From Plasmopara viticola (taxonomy: Eukaryota; Oomycota; Peronosporomycetes; Peronosporales; Peronosporaceae), in NCBI GenBank assembly GCA_001695595.3, contig MBPM02000090.1, positions 219,523-283,522 of the forward strand: a DNA stretch of 64,000 nt. The letters run 5' to 3'. Under the pieces are notes generated by a model. That model did not search any database. It saw nothing but the letters and a program-made list of their open reading frames with translations, and was not told the DNA's origin. Both the position numbers and the translations under genes were made by a program. Shown piece by piece: positions 1-11,465 of this stretch. How positions within the stretch are numbered: position 1 is the first letter of the stretch; the number at the start of each line of letters is the position of its first letter.

Positions 1-1770
1 CTTCTGGGACTGGCTTCTTCTACTTCGGCATTTTCTTGCTTTTACCATTGAATTCCATACAGTCCTCTTTCTGTCAGCAGTCGAAGGTCGTGGAATTTAA
101 AAGTTTCGGGAAGGTCGCACCAAGGACCGCTCTGCTGGAGAATAGATGATGTACAGCCATAGATACGTCGTTTTTATCATTCAAGACGTGCGCAGACGCA
201 ATAGTCGCAAACCTACCGGTAGACGTGTACGTGATGCACAACCCGCTCCAGCTTTCTCACCTTCGTTCATTGCAGCGTTTGTTGCGCTATCCTACTTTAA
301 TATACAGAAAACAGAACTTCGTCGGCTCATAGCACTCGTAATCTTTTGAGAAATTCCGAAAAAATGCTTCAAAAAAATTATCTCTTCCTGGTCTTAAATT
401 TGAGACAATTTCCTTATGATTTTTTTGCCATAGGTTGGTTGCATAAAGTCCTTAAAGAGAGCGCCTTCTAATTCACAACATCAGCGCCAAGCTCAGCAGC
501 ATTGGGGCTAGCTTCGAGCCCTGGTTTAATTGGCCGAGCAAGGTTATAGATTCCACTCGCTCAAACTCAAACGATAGGGGCTTCGTCAGTTATGCTACCA
601 CCTGCGGCTTCATTGGATAAAAGCCTGGTCCGGAGGGGCGCATTTACTTTAAACGAGCTCGACATGTAGTGTAAGTGCAGATCTTGTGTGCAACAAGGTA
701 GCAAGCAGGTTCTCGACACGTTTTAGTGGTCGGTCCGCATACTCAGCGCCATGCGTGTATATTCTTCGTCATGCAGAATAGATCGAGCGAGTGAGGGTCT
801 TCCATTATTTTGCTTAGCTCTGACTTGGTAAGAGCCGAGGTGGCGCCCGGTGCTGGAGACCGTCGCGTCGAGGTGTACACACCGTGTTTCCTAACTCTTG
901 CGTGTGCTTGCGCACCTTTTGCGCAATGATTTTGAACGCAACGTAAAAGTCCAGACAATCACATTTACACAAAGATAGCAGATTGTCTGTCTACTCTTCA
1001 CAGGTGGCATCTCAGCGCTTTACCAAAGCAAATGTGCACCAAGTCATGGTCTATTACGTCTGTAAGCGTCGAGAATTATAGAAAGGACGTAACTATGGTC
1101 GATCATCACCTCAGCACTTTACATGAGCGATTATACGTCCAAAACTGGTCGAGAAATTGAAGAACAGAGGAATATAGAAAAAGGAGGAGAAGGTAAAAAA
1201 GGAGGTTAAAAAGACGAAAGACTGCCAATGAGCTGACTGAAGCAAACGTCGACCCTATCGCATAGATCGCTGCTTGAGTCGGTGGCATCTTGCAGAGCAA
1301 AAGATACGGATCTCTGAGCCAAATCCATGACTAATGAAAAGGTTTCTGCAGCAAAAATGACCTATCTCTCTGTTTTTTGAACCATCTCTTTAAGGCTCTC
1401 CAAAGATTGTATGCGGTAAGAATCACCCCCTCCGCGATTTGCCGAGGCTGCAATCAAGGTGGAATGTCAATTACGTCTCTGTCGTCTTCACTTTACCTTC
1501 TTCTCCACCAGCTTCTCCATCAACTTCTTCCTCTTCCACTTTCTCGTCTTCTCCATAAACTTCCTCTTCTTCCTCTTCTTCCGAAACCATTTTTGTCAGC
1601 TTTCTTGTGACGTGAGCGCTGAGACGTTGTACGGCAACAGATACGTCCTTTCTATGAAAAGTCAATCATAAATTGATCGTATATCTTTTCGTACGCATCC
1701 TTTGTGCAAGGTGCTGTGAAACCCCGTCGCACAAATTATGCACCTTTAGTAACAAGTTTATTTAACATCT
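1..1770. other. gene-poor region with low-complexity tract
   Basis: I see no supportable gene here. Open frames are short and show no recognisable family. About 1495-1590 is a pyrimidine-rich tract on the plus strand; the opposite strand would read as a run of glutamates, typical of slippage-prone low complexity. One copy of a dispersed repeat lies at 793-873 and is listed separately. Confidence 0.5.
793..873. repeat. dispersed ~81-bp repeat, copy 1
   Basis: This stretch begins gagggtcttccatta and ends gaccgtcgcgtcgagg. It is nearly identical to 26358-26438 in the same orientation, with only a handful of mismatches, while the flanks diverge quickly. The family is not recognised. It is GC-richer than its surroundings and may be a conserved piece of a mobile element. 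Confidence 0.75.
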
Positions 1771-1965
1771 ACTTTTGCCCTATGACAAGTTTGCTACTTT
1801 CGTTGCGATGGCCGAAAATCAAACGAACATGCGCGTTAAATCACTCTGTTGTGATAATGGTGGCGAGTACACTTCTTGGATGCTTCGTGTTGTAAATATG
1901 AACGAATTTTTCGAAAGCCGCGAGCAACTTACCATTGTACAAATCCTCTTCCTTGACGTCTGATG
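1771..1965 (+). pseudogene. Ty1/copia integrase fragment (relic)
   Basis: The plus-strand frame from 1775 contains KSLCCDNGGEYTS at about residues 22-34, preceded by FATFVAMAENQT. This matches the copia integrase core, where the second catalytic aspartate sits in a D-N-G-G-E-Y/F signature. The reading frame ends after about 62 codons and nothing downstream continues the integrase, so only a scrap of the rve domain remains. It is a retrotransposon relic, not a functional gene. Confidence 0.55.
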
Positions 1966-4900
1966 TGAGCAGTTCAAACATGTCGGCCGTCGAGGAAACA
2001 TATGATTCAGTACATTGCAAGTACAGATCCTATAGAGGTTCTCCGTCCACTGTGAGAAGTCCAAGTACGTGTTTGCAATAGACATGGTCTATGCTTGAGA
2101 CATGAAGCGGCATCACTTAAAATGCTGAAACGATATATGGCTATAGTTACGTCCTTTCTTTTTTCCGGAAAGATAATGGTCTCAAATTAGAGATGCAGAG
2201 GATAATAAAAAATTGAGCCTTTCCCCCACTTACATCACAAACATCCGTGCGAGCCAACATGTAGTTTTGTTGAGCTATTTGCGTATCTCATCAAAAGCGC
2301 TTGCAACGTACGCGGTCGTATCTGGCACCTCTTTAAGCATCTAGCGCGAGGCCAAGCAAAAACGTCACTTAATTCAGACCGTCCTGCTTGAGAAACTGGA
2401 TACTTCAAAACTTGACTTGGTCGACTTGAGCACGACGAGGCAAATTGAGAAGTACAAAAGCTGGACGGATGTTTTGCATTTAAAGCGATCGCTAGCAACT
2501 TCGCTTGATCTTCTAGCGTCCTTATAAAAAGTCAAGCAGAAATTTAGTGTTTCGATTGTTTGATTTTCGTACGCTCTAGAGACAAGGACATCGTGGAAGC
2601 TTTACATATATTGCGTGTCGGACGAAGCCTCCATGCTGATGGCATGGTTTCTATGAATTGCATTTTGAGCATTCTATTGATTACATGTCAGCTTCAACAT
2701 GACTAATCAAATTGAGCCGGATATATTTGTCAATATTATAAGTGCTAAAGGACGCCTGCTCTTGGTATCGGAACTTTAATGTCGTCAACGTCATAAGATT
2801 GTTTGTAGTAGATTTTGTAATAGATTTGCCGGGTATTCCTCTTGTTCGGATTTTCCTAAATTCGACAGCTGCTGGTAAGAATAATCTCGATGATTTTTGG
2901 CATACACTCGAATTACGGCAGTAACTATTCAAACTGCTACGCCGGGCATCAGACATTGCGATGGGCTTCGTATCGGACCGCTTCGAGCAGAGTACTGCAC
3001 CATTTAAAGCGCCGATTCTTTTTACGGCCTCAGATACGTCCAATAAAGCTTCATGGACATGCAGGCATATTGGCATAGACAGCCAAGGTCAGCAAGCTGC
3101 ATTCGCTAAGATTGCGAATGACATTTCAGCAAAGATCTCTCAGTGCGCCAAAATGATTTTGAGACGATTTTGCCGCACTAAAAAATTCATAACTTGACAA
3201 CTACTGCGAGTTAAGGGCCCTAATTTTGGTTGTGGACATGTCCAAGCATGCCCCGCGCACTTTGATTTGAAAAAGAAGCAAAAGTAATAATAAATATTGC
3301 ACCTTTTGAAAAGAACAAAATCCTGGTGGTCACACTGGATTAGCGGATTCCTACTCTGGCTTGTCGGAAGAAAAAGCCGTTCAAGATCATTTTCATAGAG
3401 GACGCATTCGGGCCAAAACTTCCTATACGAACGCCTCTAGATTTGAAAAGTCGATTACTATATTCCATATTACAAATGACACATCAGTCTCCTCCTCGGT
3501 CACGGTCGTCTCTGTTGTAGTCACCTCCGTCACTTCCGTCGTTTCCTCAGGCTTGACATCGGTCACTTCAATCGTATCTGTGGAATGACAACTTTGGCCG
3601 TGAGTGGCCACAAATACAACTTGGCTGTTACGCAAGCCAATTCGCCTGCCTCGTGCTGGCCTTTCCGAAAATTCTTTCGAAATTTTTAGGGCATATGTCC
3701 TAGTTCAACTACATCGTCTGTTGTGCTGGTTGAAATTGGAACAAACAAGCCAATGGGGTATGCTGGTAAGGTAAACAGTACCAGTGCTACTTGAACATGC
3801 GGTTATGTGAAAGATATGAATACCCCATGCCAACACCTCATAGCACCACTCGAGTTTTCGAGTCAGCTGTCACATGAAGAATTTTTATTTGGGGTATGTG
3901 GTCAACCAAAACCTATTTTCTTGCCTACGATGAAGCACTCGAAGTGAAGCTTATTGGGACAGAAAGTGAACTGGTAGAGAGTGAGCACCTCCCACCAAAT
4001 GCATTCAAAAGAAAAGATTGAAACACAGCATGCTACATTAAAAGTTGTTAAAGCGTTTATCGATGCGGCAGCTATGGTAATGTGGGACACAAAAAGCGTC
4101 GATGCACCAGTGATGCGCAGCTTATAAGTACATTTTCTTTAGTGAGTTAGGTATTTTTTAATCTTTCAATAGTTTTCTTACTTAATAGGTTCATTTTTGT
4201 GGAAAAGTTGTAATTCAAGGTAGATCTTACATTTGTATATATATTTTTGTTCATCAATTTGAAATAAGCTACATTATTTTCATTCGCCCCGAAAATAAGT
4301 TCAATTTGTAATAATGAGCTCACTACGTGAGCACTAGACCGTTGGCTCTGCATACAAAATTATCGGAGCAAAGTGTGGCCTTTTGAGTACTTGCTACGTC
4401 GCTATCGTAAGCCCAATAATATTTTTCAATCTCAAAAAATGCAAGCTAAAGATTTATTTAAAAATAAAATTCATGCAGTTAAGTTAAAAATAATTTGATC
4501 TTAATATACTGAAAATATGAGTTGTAGACACTGCTTTAACGCCTTTCGATCATGTGGTCATGAAGCTAAAAATTTTGAGAATGGCAGAGATCAACATGAG
4601 AAATGCAGAAGGGCTTTTAGTATGTAGAATGTGGCTGTGGAGTAGCGATAATTCAAGAATACTTGTGCTGTGCTGAAATCGTAGAAATTGTGTATCCGCC
4701 TTGCTATTTGCTATGCTCGCCTTTCGACTGAGACGTCAAAATCTTAAATGGACAAGAACTAGATACTTGGTCCTGTCTATCGTAATATGGTTCTTTTAAA
4801 TAATTCTTACAGTGTTAAGTAAGTCGCAGCGTGCGACTATAATTTGTGCACATTAAGGATCGAGACAGAGGCAAATCCTCATACCGTGAGAGATGGAGGC

Positions 4901-7900
4901 GTGTGATACGTACTCTGCAAAGTTTGTGGCGGTTGCCACTTCCTTGAGGGTCTACAGCAAATCACAAAAGAAGTTGCAAAGTAAGGAAATACGTTTTTGT
5001 CTAAATATACACTCATAAAAATAGCATATCCTACGGCGTCTACGACCAACCCCTCGCGTTCCTTCCACACGCGCTTACATCGCAATATCGTGACCAACAA
5101 ATCGCGAGATTAATGTCATTTTTGAAAAAAGAAACTCTTGCGCTAAACACAAATCTACGTACTTGCCGATGCCTCATACGCAGGTCAGATCATTAGCTGG
5201 TTTAATTAAAATCTCTACTGACGAGTAAATTCGAGCCCACAAAATGAATGGCAATTTTAATCCTGTGATACAATAATTAATTGCAGACGAATACACCAGA
5301 TCGTCGTTGCACCACTATGATGGGGCATGCGGCATGATCCACCATATATCAGAATTAGCATATTACTGGATGGACGTAAAAACAATTATTTCAATGTTCT
5401 GAACGACAAAGACGTAAAGTCATCTATAAAATACATCTGCAGGCACATGATGCTTCAATCAGCGGACATTCAGCTCATGAGAAAAGATTGTTCTCGGTTC
5501 TTGCAACTTTTCAGTGGCAATACACGTAAAAGTCAGAAGCTATGTATGCTAAAATCTGTGAGACACTCTAGGGTCAAACCTTAAATCAATCGTCGGATTT
5601 CTTACCTGTTCCATTGGCTGTTTGACTTGATGAAACTCGGCTACGTCTTTGGTTGTCAAAAGTTTATGGCGACATGGGTGTAGTACAGTTTGTTTATCCC
5701 TACATTTGGCACAAGTTCTAGCCAGTATAAATGGGGTGCAAACAGAGAAACTATTTATAAATACAAATCATATAAAATGTTCACAATACCGTCAGATAGG
5801 AATTCGCTTTTTACCAACTTGTCTTGATAAGTTCTTTTCCAATCATCGGGAATCCGCTTGCTAATTTCTACAGCAAATTACGCTTAGACCGAAGGACGGA
5901 CAAAAAGATTTAAGACACCTGTGCGGTGACCTTGATTTCATAAGTCTTTACAATTGAGATTGCTTTCAACAATGCGGCTCACGCGTGTATAGGCTTTGCA
6001 TCCTTGTAATAAACAAGCTAAGAGCGTTCATATTTTCAAGAGCCCTTAGACGCTTACGTTGCTCTTAGAGCAGGTGAGTAATGCTCAGAAACTTTTTTGT
6101 GTAAAGCGATTTTCGAGACAAACAGTCTTCCAGAAATAGTAACCTAAACTATGTAGATATTTGACTGGCCGTTACAAGTAGGGCGACGGATGCATTTGCA
6201 TCCAAGTGCTTGTTAGCTTTGTGGCGTAATTTAATTGTAAGCGGAAATAATGGAAAGACTTACTGTTAGACATAAAATTTATCAAAAAAGTATTTAGCAT
6301 CACCATAAGAATAAAATTGGCAATGATAAGATCTCTTCTTTCAAATAAAGTTTCTTTTAATGTATGCGAAGCAATCGATGCGATGTGTGTAATTCGTCCA
6401 CCAGAACCTTATATCATATAGCTGGGTGACCAAGCGCCGGGATGGTAATATGCGACTCCATTAATTGAATTTATTGATAGCTATCCCGGTACATCCAGAA
6501 ATATCGTGCTTCTTTGGAGTAAATGCTAGTGCACCATTGCACGATTTGGCTAACCATAATCATGCTCTAGTTGCCACCTTTTGCTTGGTTTTCAGGCACA
6601 GAAATTTGTGTAAAGTGTGGAGATTTGACTTGTGCATCAAGCGTTTCTATGTCTTTTCGTGGAAATAGGCCTCACGTAGCTCACGATTCTCTCGTAGCAT
6701 CGAACATTGCATTGTGACACATGCCTGGCTTAAAATGAATCCCAAATTTATCTGGTTTAACAAGCAAAATTGTTAATAGTAGATCCACAAACACCACAAA
6801 TAAGCATTCTTTAAATGAATGATTTAAAATTGGTTGCAAGGGGCCCTACAGAATTTTGAGTTCAGACGGAACGTACGCTACCGTATGGCTAACCCAAGAC
6901 ATTTGCGCTTATCTAAATGGAAGACACGTATACGCATTGTGGAGAGGGATGAGATATTTCGATTACCCAAGAAATCAGGAACTTTTATTGCTTCAAGGTT
7001 CAGTATCTTCGGTAAACCTCTGGCAGTGTCTCCAATTGTAGCGCACCTACCAACCACTTGAACTGTCATTTCTTATGCGTTTTTTTCTTTCTGTTCATTA
7101 CGTGTCTCATAGGAATTAAATCCGTATCGAATTCCAAGTGGATTATGGTTGTTTGCTTAGAAAGTTTTCAAAGACGTGCCTTCATGAAGATGTAAGTAGC
7201 TTCTGTACCTCCCGGACTTTGGGACCTCTTCCTCTCATATATGAGCCTTACGCATTACAAGGAAGTCATCCAAAAGGCGGCTGACACTTATGGCTTCCCC
7301 TTTAATCAGTTAGGTGCTCGTATGTAATGCTCACGATATGCTGGAGTCTTTTTCAGTCTTTCAATGTTTTTTACACATGCGTGCACAGCCAGCAGTGTAC
7401 CGCTGCTGGACCATCTTTCAAGAAAAGTATTCACATGGTGTGTATTAAGAGAATAGATTCACTGCCCTGCTTATTTCGGTGACCAATCGTCTCTCGCTAC
7501 TGAGGCCACATCTCTTTCGTGCGACCCTGCAAAGCGCTTAAGCGAGACCAAGATCTACTTGAATGGCCTCCGTCAAGACAGACAAAGACTATGCATTCAA
7601 ATTTCACGCAGATAAAGAGGCGAATGCTACTTTCATCGGCAATACACAAATCCATGGGGATAGAACTCACTAGGGCAATGGGTTATTTAACATGCTGAGC
7701 GACCGTTAACTCCCTTTTGATAGATCGCACCTTATAGACTAATTCATTCAATACGATTGATGCACCAAGTTCGTTTTTACATTTGAGGCATCGTATGGGT
7801 ATATCGAAAATACCTCAGATGAGGCTGCAGAACCAATCAAATCACCAATAAGGTGCTTGGCGTACCAGTCACCAAGTTGACAAGTGTAAGTCTAAACGCA

Positions 7901-7910
7901 CCTCTGCAAC
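1966..7910. other. gene-poor region
   Basis: Nearly 6 kb with only short, unrecognisable open frames. At about 3480-3590 the minus strand reads as a Thr/Glu/Val-rich imperfect repeat of GAC/GTC-type triplets; this is low complexity with no supported gene. Other frames near 2.2-3.2 kb and 7.1-7.7 kb look vaguely coding in short stretches but are broken by stops and were not assignable. Confidence 0.45.
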
Positions 7911-9503
7911 ATGTTGCCAAGCTCTTTCGTGTTGTTTGCATTAGCACTCGTACGCAGCACTCAGAGCAATGCCCATATCCTTGTAGAGGAAAATTCCACA
8001 AGTTGGCCGGCGTTGGCCTTTCGCTTTGTAATCAAACGCAGCATGATGGCCATTCATGGTTCCTCTGACTTTACCGTCGTCGCATGCCCAGCTTTTACTC
8101 GTAGCGACGAAGGCATTGACAGTATCTTGTACAATACATTCACCACTTTCATAGACGACGCGCGAGTTTACAACTACACGGTCGTGGATGGTAGCGCGTA
8201 TGTTTCCTCCAGCTCCCTAGCCGAATCGAACGCCTCGAAAGTGAAGGTCGCATGTGATGATACAGAAGAGATGCCACCAATCAACGCCATCGTAAGTGCA
8301 TTGAACAAAGCAATTCCCGTTTCAGGCACTTTATCAAGTAGCAATGAAGCGATAGAGTGCCTCAATGGAGCGTTCAAGGCATCAGTGAATGGAATTCATT
8401 TTAGAGTGTGCGTTGCGGATTCGTCAGGGCTCGCAATGTCCACCAGCGATATGGAAATTCACGTTACGTACCTGGCAAGTCACGGACAGATCAACAAGCC
8501 CAACACACACTGCGTGTGCGAGAAAACGGCCTTGCCCACGCCAGTAACCACGATTGGACGAGCTTTGCTTACCGGGTTGCCAGCTCCTTACGATCGTAGA
8601 CAGCTCAAAGGGCTGCTTGGAAACTACGACTTTTCTCGTCACGATCGCCCGTGCACATGCAAGTCGACGCCACGGCCGTGCGTATTTCTACATGGCTTGC
8701 GGATCAATAGAGAGAAAGTTAAAGATGCAGACGCATTTTCGAAAATTTATTGGGGCAACATGACACACCACGCGCCGTGTTGCTCGTCCATGAAGTTTAT
8801 CATGTTGAATACACTGAATACGTCTTGGACGGACGCTGCACAGCAGCAGGAAGTGTGTGATCGGATCCTTGAGGGCAATGAAGCCAGTCACGAGAACGTG
8901 ATTGCCAACACGATTATTGTGGCACATTCCATGGGGAATTTATTGCTCGCGGGAGCCATTGCGAATACCAAGTGTCGCATGGCGTCGTCGTCCACGTGGG
9001 TCGGCATGTCTGGGCCAATGCGGGGCAGTATGCTATCGCTTTACTTTCAAGAATCCTGCAAGAACCGAACGAATTCGATCATGGAAGACGCAGTTCTGAA
9101 TTCGGGGTTGTGTTATGCACCCGACGGGATTCTCTCTCTTGCTTACGAAGGTGAGCGCTACAGCTCCCCGGAACTTGATGCAGCGTACAGGGCTGCACAA
9201 AAGGTCTATCAGAGCAACGTCTCAGCCTTGATGTGCAGTAATGGATTCTCTGGATTACCATCCAAGCAACGATGGTATTTATGGGTGCTAGGAACCGTCG
9301 TCCCTCATCACTCGTTTAAGAACGATGGCATGGTGGAGTTTCTTAGCTGTGCGGGGGGCATTCCAATAGCCAAGTTTGGCAATTCCTATGAAGACAAGTT
9401 TTACGTCACGAAACTCAATCACGTTGATACTGCTTTCCGAAATGGCGATGCGCTCTTTAACAAAGCAAAGATGCCTGTAAAGTGGTTCGAGTGTCTGCTG
9501 TAG
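7911..9503 (+). CDS. secreted alpha/beta-hydrolase (lipase-like) protein
   Basis: This is a single-exon 530-residue protein. The first ~20 residues are hydrophobic and end in a plausible signal-peptidase site (TQSNA), so it is probably secreted or enters the ER. The N-terminal half (about 30-230) is a beta-rich domain of unknown family. The C-terminal half looks like an alpha/beta hydrolase: a strand followed by HGLR near residue 261, the nucleophile elbow AHSMGN with Ser340, then NDGMVEF with Asp472 and LNHVD with His504, a plausible Ser-Asp-His triad in the expected order. Many cysteines fit an extracellular protein. The start is the first ATG before the signal peptide. A truncated relative of its N-terminal domain lies downstream on the opposite strand (9677-10174). 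Substrate is unknown; GPI-lipase-like or triglyceride-lipase-like activity is only a guess. Confidence 0.8.
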   Translation: MLPSSFVLFALALVRSTQSNAHILVEENSTSWPALAFRFVIKRSMMAIHGSSDFTVVACPAFTRSDEGIDSILYNTFTTFIDDARVYNYTVVDGSAYVSSSSLAESNASKVKVACDDTEEMPPINAIVSALNKAIPVSGTLSSSNEAIECLNGAFKASVNGIHFRVCVADSSGLAMSTSDMEIHVTYLASHGQINKPNTHCVCEKTALPTPVTTIGRALLTGLPAPYDRRQLKGLLGNYDFSRHDRPCTCKSTPRPCVFLHGLRINREKVKDADAFSKIYWGNMTHHAPCCSSMKFIMLNTLNTSWTDAAQQQEVCDRILEGNEASHENVIANTIIVAHSMGNLLLAGAIANTKCRMASSSTWVGMSGPMRGSMLSLYFQESCKNRTNSIMEDAVLNSGLCYAPDGILSLAYEGERYSSPELDAAYRAAQKVYQSNVSALMCSNGFSGLPSKQRWYLWVLGTVVPHHSFKNDGMVEFLSCAGGIPIAKFGNSYEDKFYVTKLNHVDTAFRNGDALFNKAKMPVKWFECLL

Positions 9504-9676
9504 AAGGTCCGAGCATCGTCATCCTGTGCTTTGCCAACAAATTGACTCATTGTACAGGTAATCAAACTACTTAAGAGCATGTCATTGCCGCCAGAACATC
9601 ATCCAAGCGAGCAAAGAGATTTAATTGACCTCGACGCTAAGGCTTCATTTCATCCATATCCGATCGTCAATCCTGC

Positions 9677-10174
9677 TCATTTCGTTAAGCAAGATGTTTG
9701 CAAAATTGCCGGCGAACTTTTGAGATCTAATGGGCTGTCGACAACGATGACTTGAATGTCCATGTCAGAAGGAATGCTGTTCACTGCAAGCTTAAAGGAT
9801 TGTTGGCTCGAATACAACAGTGCAGATCCATTGCTATCGTGTATGGTTGCCTCAACGTTGGCACAATTCAGCGCAACTACGATTAAAGTGAGAGACTCAA
9901 GGCACTGACTGCACTTGTGAGTTATTGTGTAGATTTGTGTCGAGAGAAGCACGCTCGTTGCGTCGCGCGATAGAATGGGAGTGGCGAGAACAGAGACGTG
10001 AGAGAAGCCATGTATTCTCGTACGCTTGATGACAAAGTGAAAGTGCAGGGACGGCCATTTGCCACGTGTGGTTATTTGCAGTTCGAGTGGCTCGGACGCA
10101 GCAAATATCAGCGAGACGGCAAGTGCACTGGCGAATACGGACCTTAACCACTGACATAGTTGTCGTCTATACAC
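9677..10174 (-). CDS. truncated paralogue of the 7911-9503 N-terminal domain
   Basis: This 165-codon frame starts with a basic then hydrophobic segment that resembles a signal peptide (about residues 10-27). It then aligns by eye with the N-terminal domain of the gene at 7911-9503: WPSLHFHFVIKR here against WPALAFRFVIKR there, and FKLAVNSI..DMDIQVIVVDS against FKASVNGI..FRVCVADS. It stops before any hydrolase elbow, and no hydrolase motif was found between its stop and the neighbouring gene, so the catalytic half is absent. The two genes are convergent, separated by about 170 bp. It may be a degenerated inverted duplicate or a short secreted protein that keeps only the accessory domain. Confidence 0.55.
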   Translation of the reverse strand: MYRRQLCQWLRSVFASALAVSLIFAASEPLELQITTRGKWPSLHFHFVIKRTRIHGFSHVSVLATPILSRDATSVLLSTQIYTITHKCSQCLESLTLIVVALNCANVEATIHDSNGSALLYSSQQSFKLAVNSIPSDMDIQVIVVDSPLDLKSSPAILQTSCLTK

Positions 10175-10861
10175 TATACAAAGCTACGCCACATTGGACG
10201 TCGAGCTCATGCCGTATTATAGATAGTACATTAATGATGTGAGCTTCTAGGTTTCTATAGGCTGCTCTATGGATAAATGGCATACCTTTTTCAAATATTT
10301 TAGAGTATGTGCCACATATATTAGCGATCCATCACTAAAACATCGTATCCTGAAACATACTGGATGGCATCCCCTTTGTACGATCGACAATTTTTTACGT
10401 CAACTTTCGCCTTTTCGTATGTGGGTCAGCTCACAGTCTTGTCTGTGCGAAGTGGCATTCACGAGAACATTCAGTAAGGCTTGCATAATTAAGGAAGGAA
10501 TATTTCGTCTTGCCATTCGTTGAGATTAGTGGGGTCGTCTTTAGGGATGCATTGTCAAAAGATGAAGAGCTGAAAGCCGAGAAGATGCAATTGAACCTTT
10601 ACCAATGCGTTTTTCTTCGAAGAAAATCTCTGGCATAAAAGGAGTAGTTCCGTTAGGGCAGCTAAGCTGTCTGGACCGAATAAAGGCAATTCACTCATTT
10701 CCGTTTGTATCGAGCTGCAGTAACACGCAACCGATAATATAGTCGAAAGCGTCACACAAACGATGCAAGCAGTCTTTGTCTTGTTGGTCAAAACCGCGAC
10801 CGGCGATCCCAGCACCGCTCAGTGTCCTTCAATAACAGACCAGAAAAATGGTTCGCGAGAC
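10175..10861. other. intergenic, no gene recognised
   Basis: Short frames only (up to 86 codons on either strand); none resembles a known family. The interval lies between the truncated hydrolase relative and a gypsy reverse-transcriptase relic. Confidence 0.4.
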
Positions 10862-11465
10862 CTACATATTTATGGTTAAGTAGTGAGCTAGGTCCAACTG
10901 TTTCCTTTGAAGATCGCGGCGAATGCATTCAAAAAGATTTTTTGGAGTTGGAAGAATACGACTGCTTACAAAGAAGCCGGGGGCTATAACTTTTTCCGCC
11001 GCAAAGGCGCAATTGTCGATATTGTTATATATCTTGCTGATCAGGAGTTCGTTAAAGCTTGTCTTATGAGGCCAAATGGGCCTCTCTGTGCTAACTTGTT
11101 CGGCTATAGATGAGGTCATCGTCAAAGTATAGAAAGGCGATAGGCCGTAAGAGACAGACCATTTGTGTCGCCAAACGGTCAAGCATCGCCGGAGCGTTTG
11201 ATAGGCCTTGTAGAATGACAAAGCACTTCCCCATCATGCCTCTAGATGTACTTACTATATGCGACCCCCTCATTTGTATTCGATAGCAGCTATCTACAGG
11301 ATTTAGCCGTTGCCACCTTCCGTCAGCCCTCAAATACGATATTCGCGAGCATTTTTTCCGCTTAATAGTATACACTGCTCTGAGGGCAGTGGAGACACAG
11401 TGGCACAAGACTGAGCTCCATTCCCCCATCCGGTGATAGTTTGCAAACAGGTCTTTGGGCAACAT
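10862..11465 (-). pseudogene. Ty3/gypsy reverse transcriptase fragment (frameshifted)
   Basis: Read on the minus strand, the upper frame contains QGLSNAPAMLDRL followed by FLYFDDDLIYSRT (about 11110-11220). These match the gypsy RT blocks usually seen as F-GL-NAPA-FQRLM and YLDDILIYS. The catalytic block carries FDDD in place of LDDI. Just past it the homology moves to another frame (10862-11221), where the segment NNIDNCAFAAEKVIAPGFFVS aligns with the RT thumb region (normally KCxFxxxxVxFLGHxVS). The frame break and altered motif show a decayed copy. No LTRs, protease or integrase were found next to it. Confidence 0.7.

Noticed and set aside
1471..1665. Minus-strand ORF with a polyglutamate run
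   Set aside because: The run is the reverse of a pyrimidine-rich low-complexity tract and the rest of the frame has no family resemblance.
3423..3635. Minus-strand Thr/Glu-rich ORF
   Set aside because: It is an imperfect triplet repeat with no flanking domain; probably low complexity rather than a gene.
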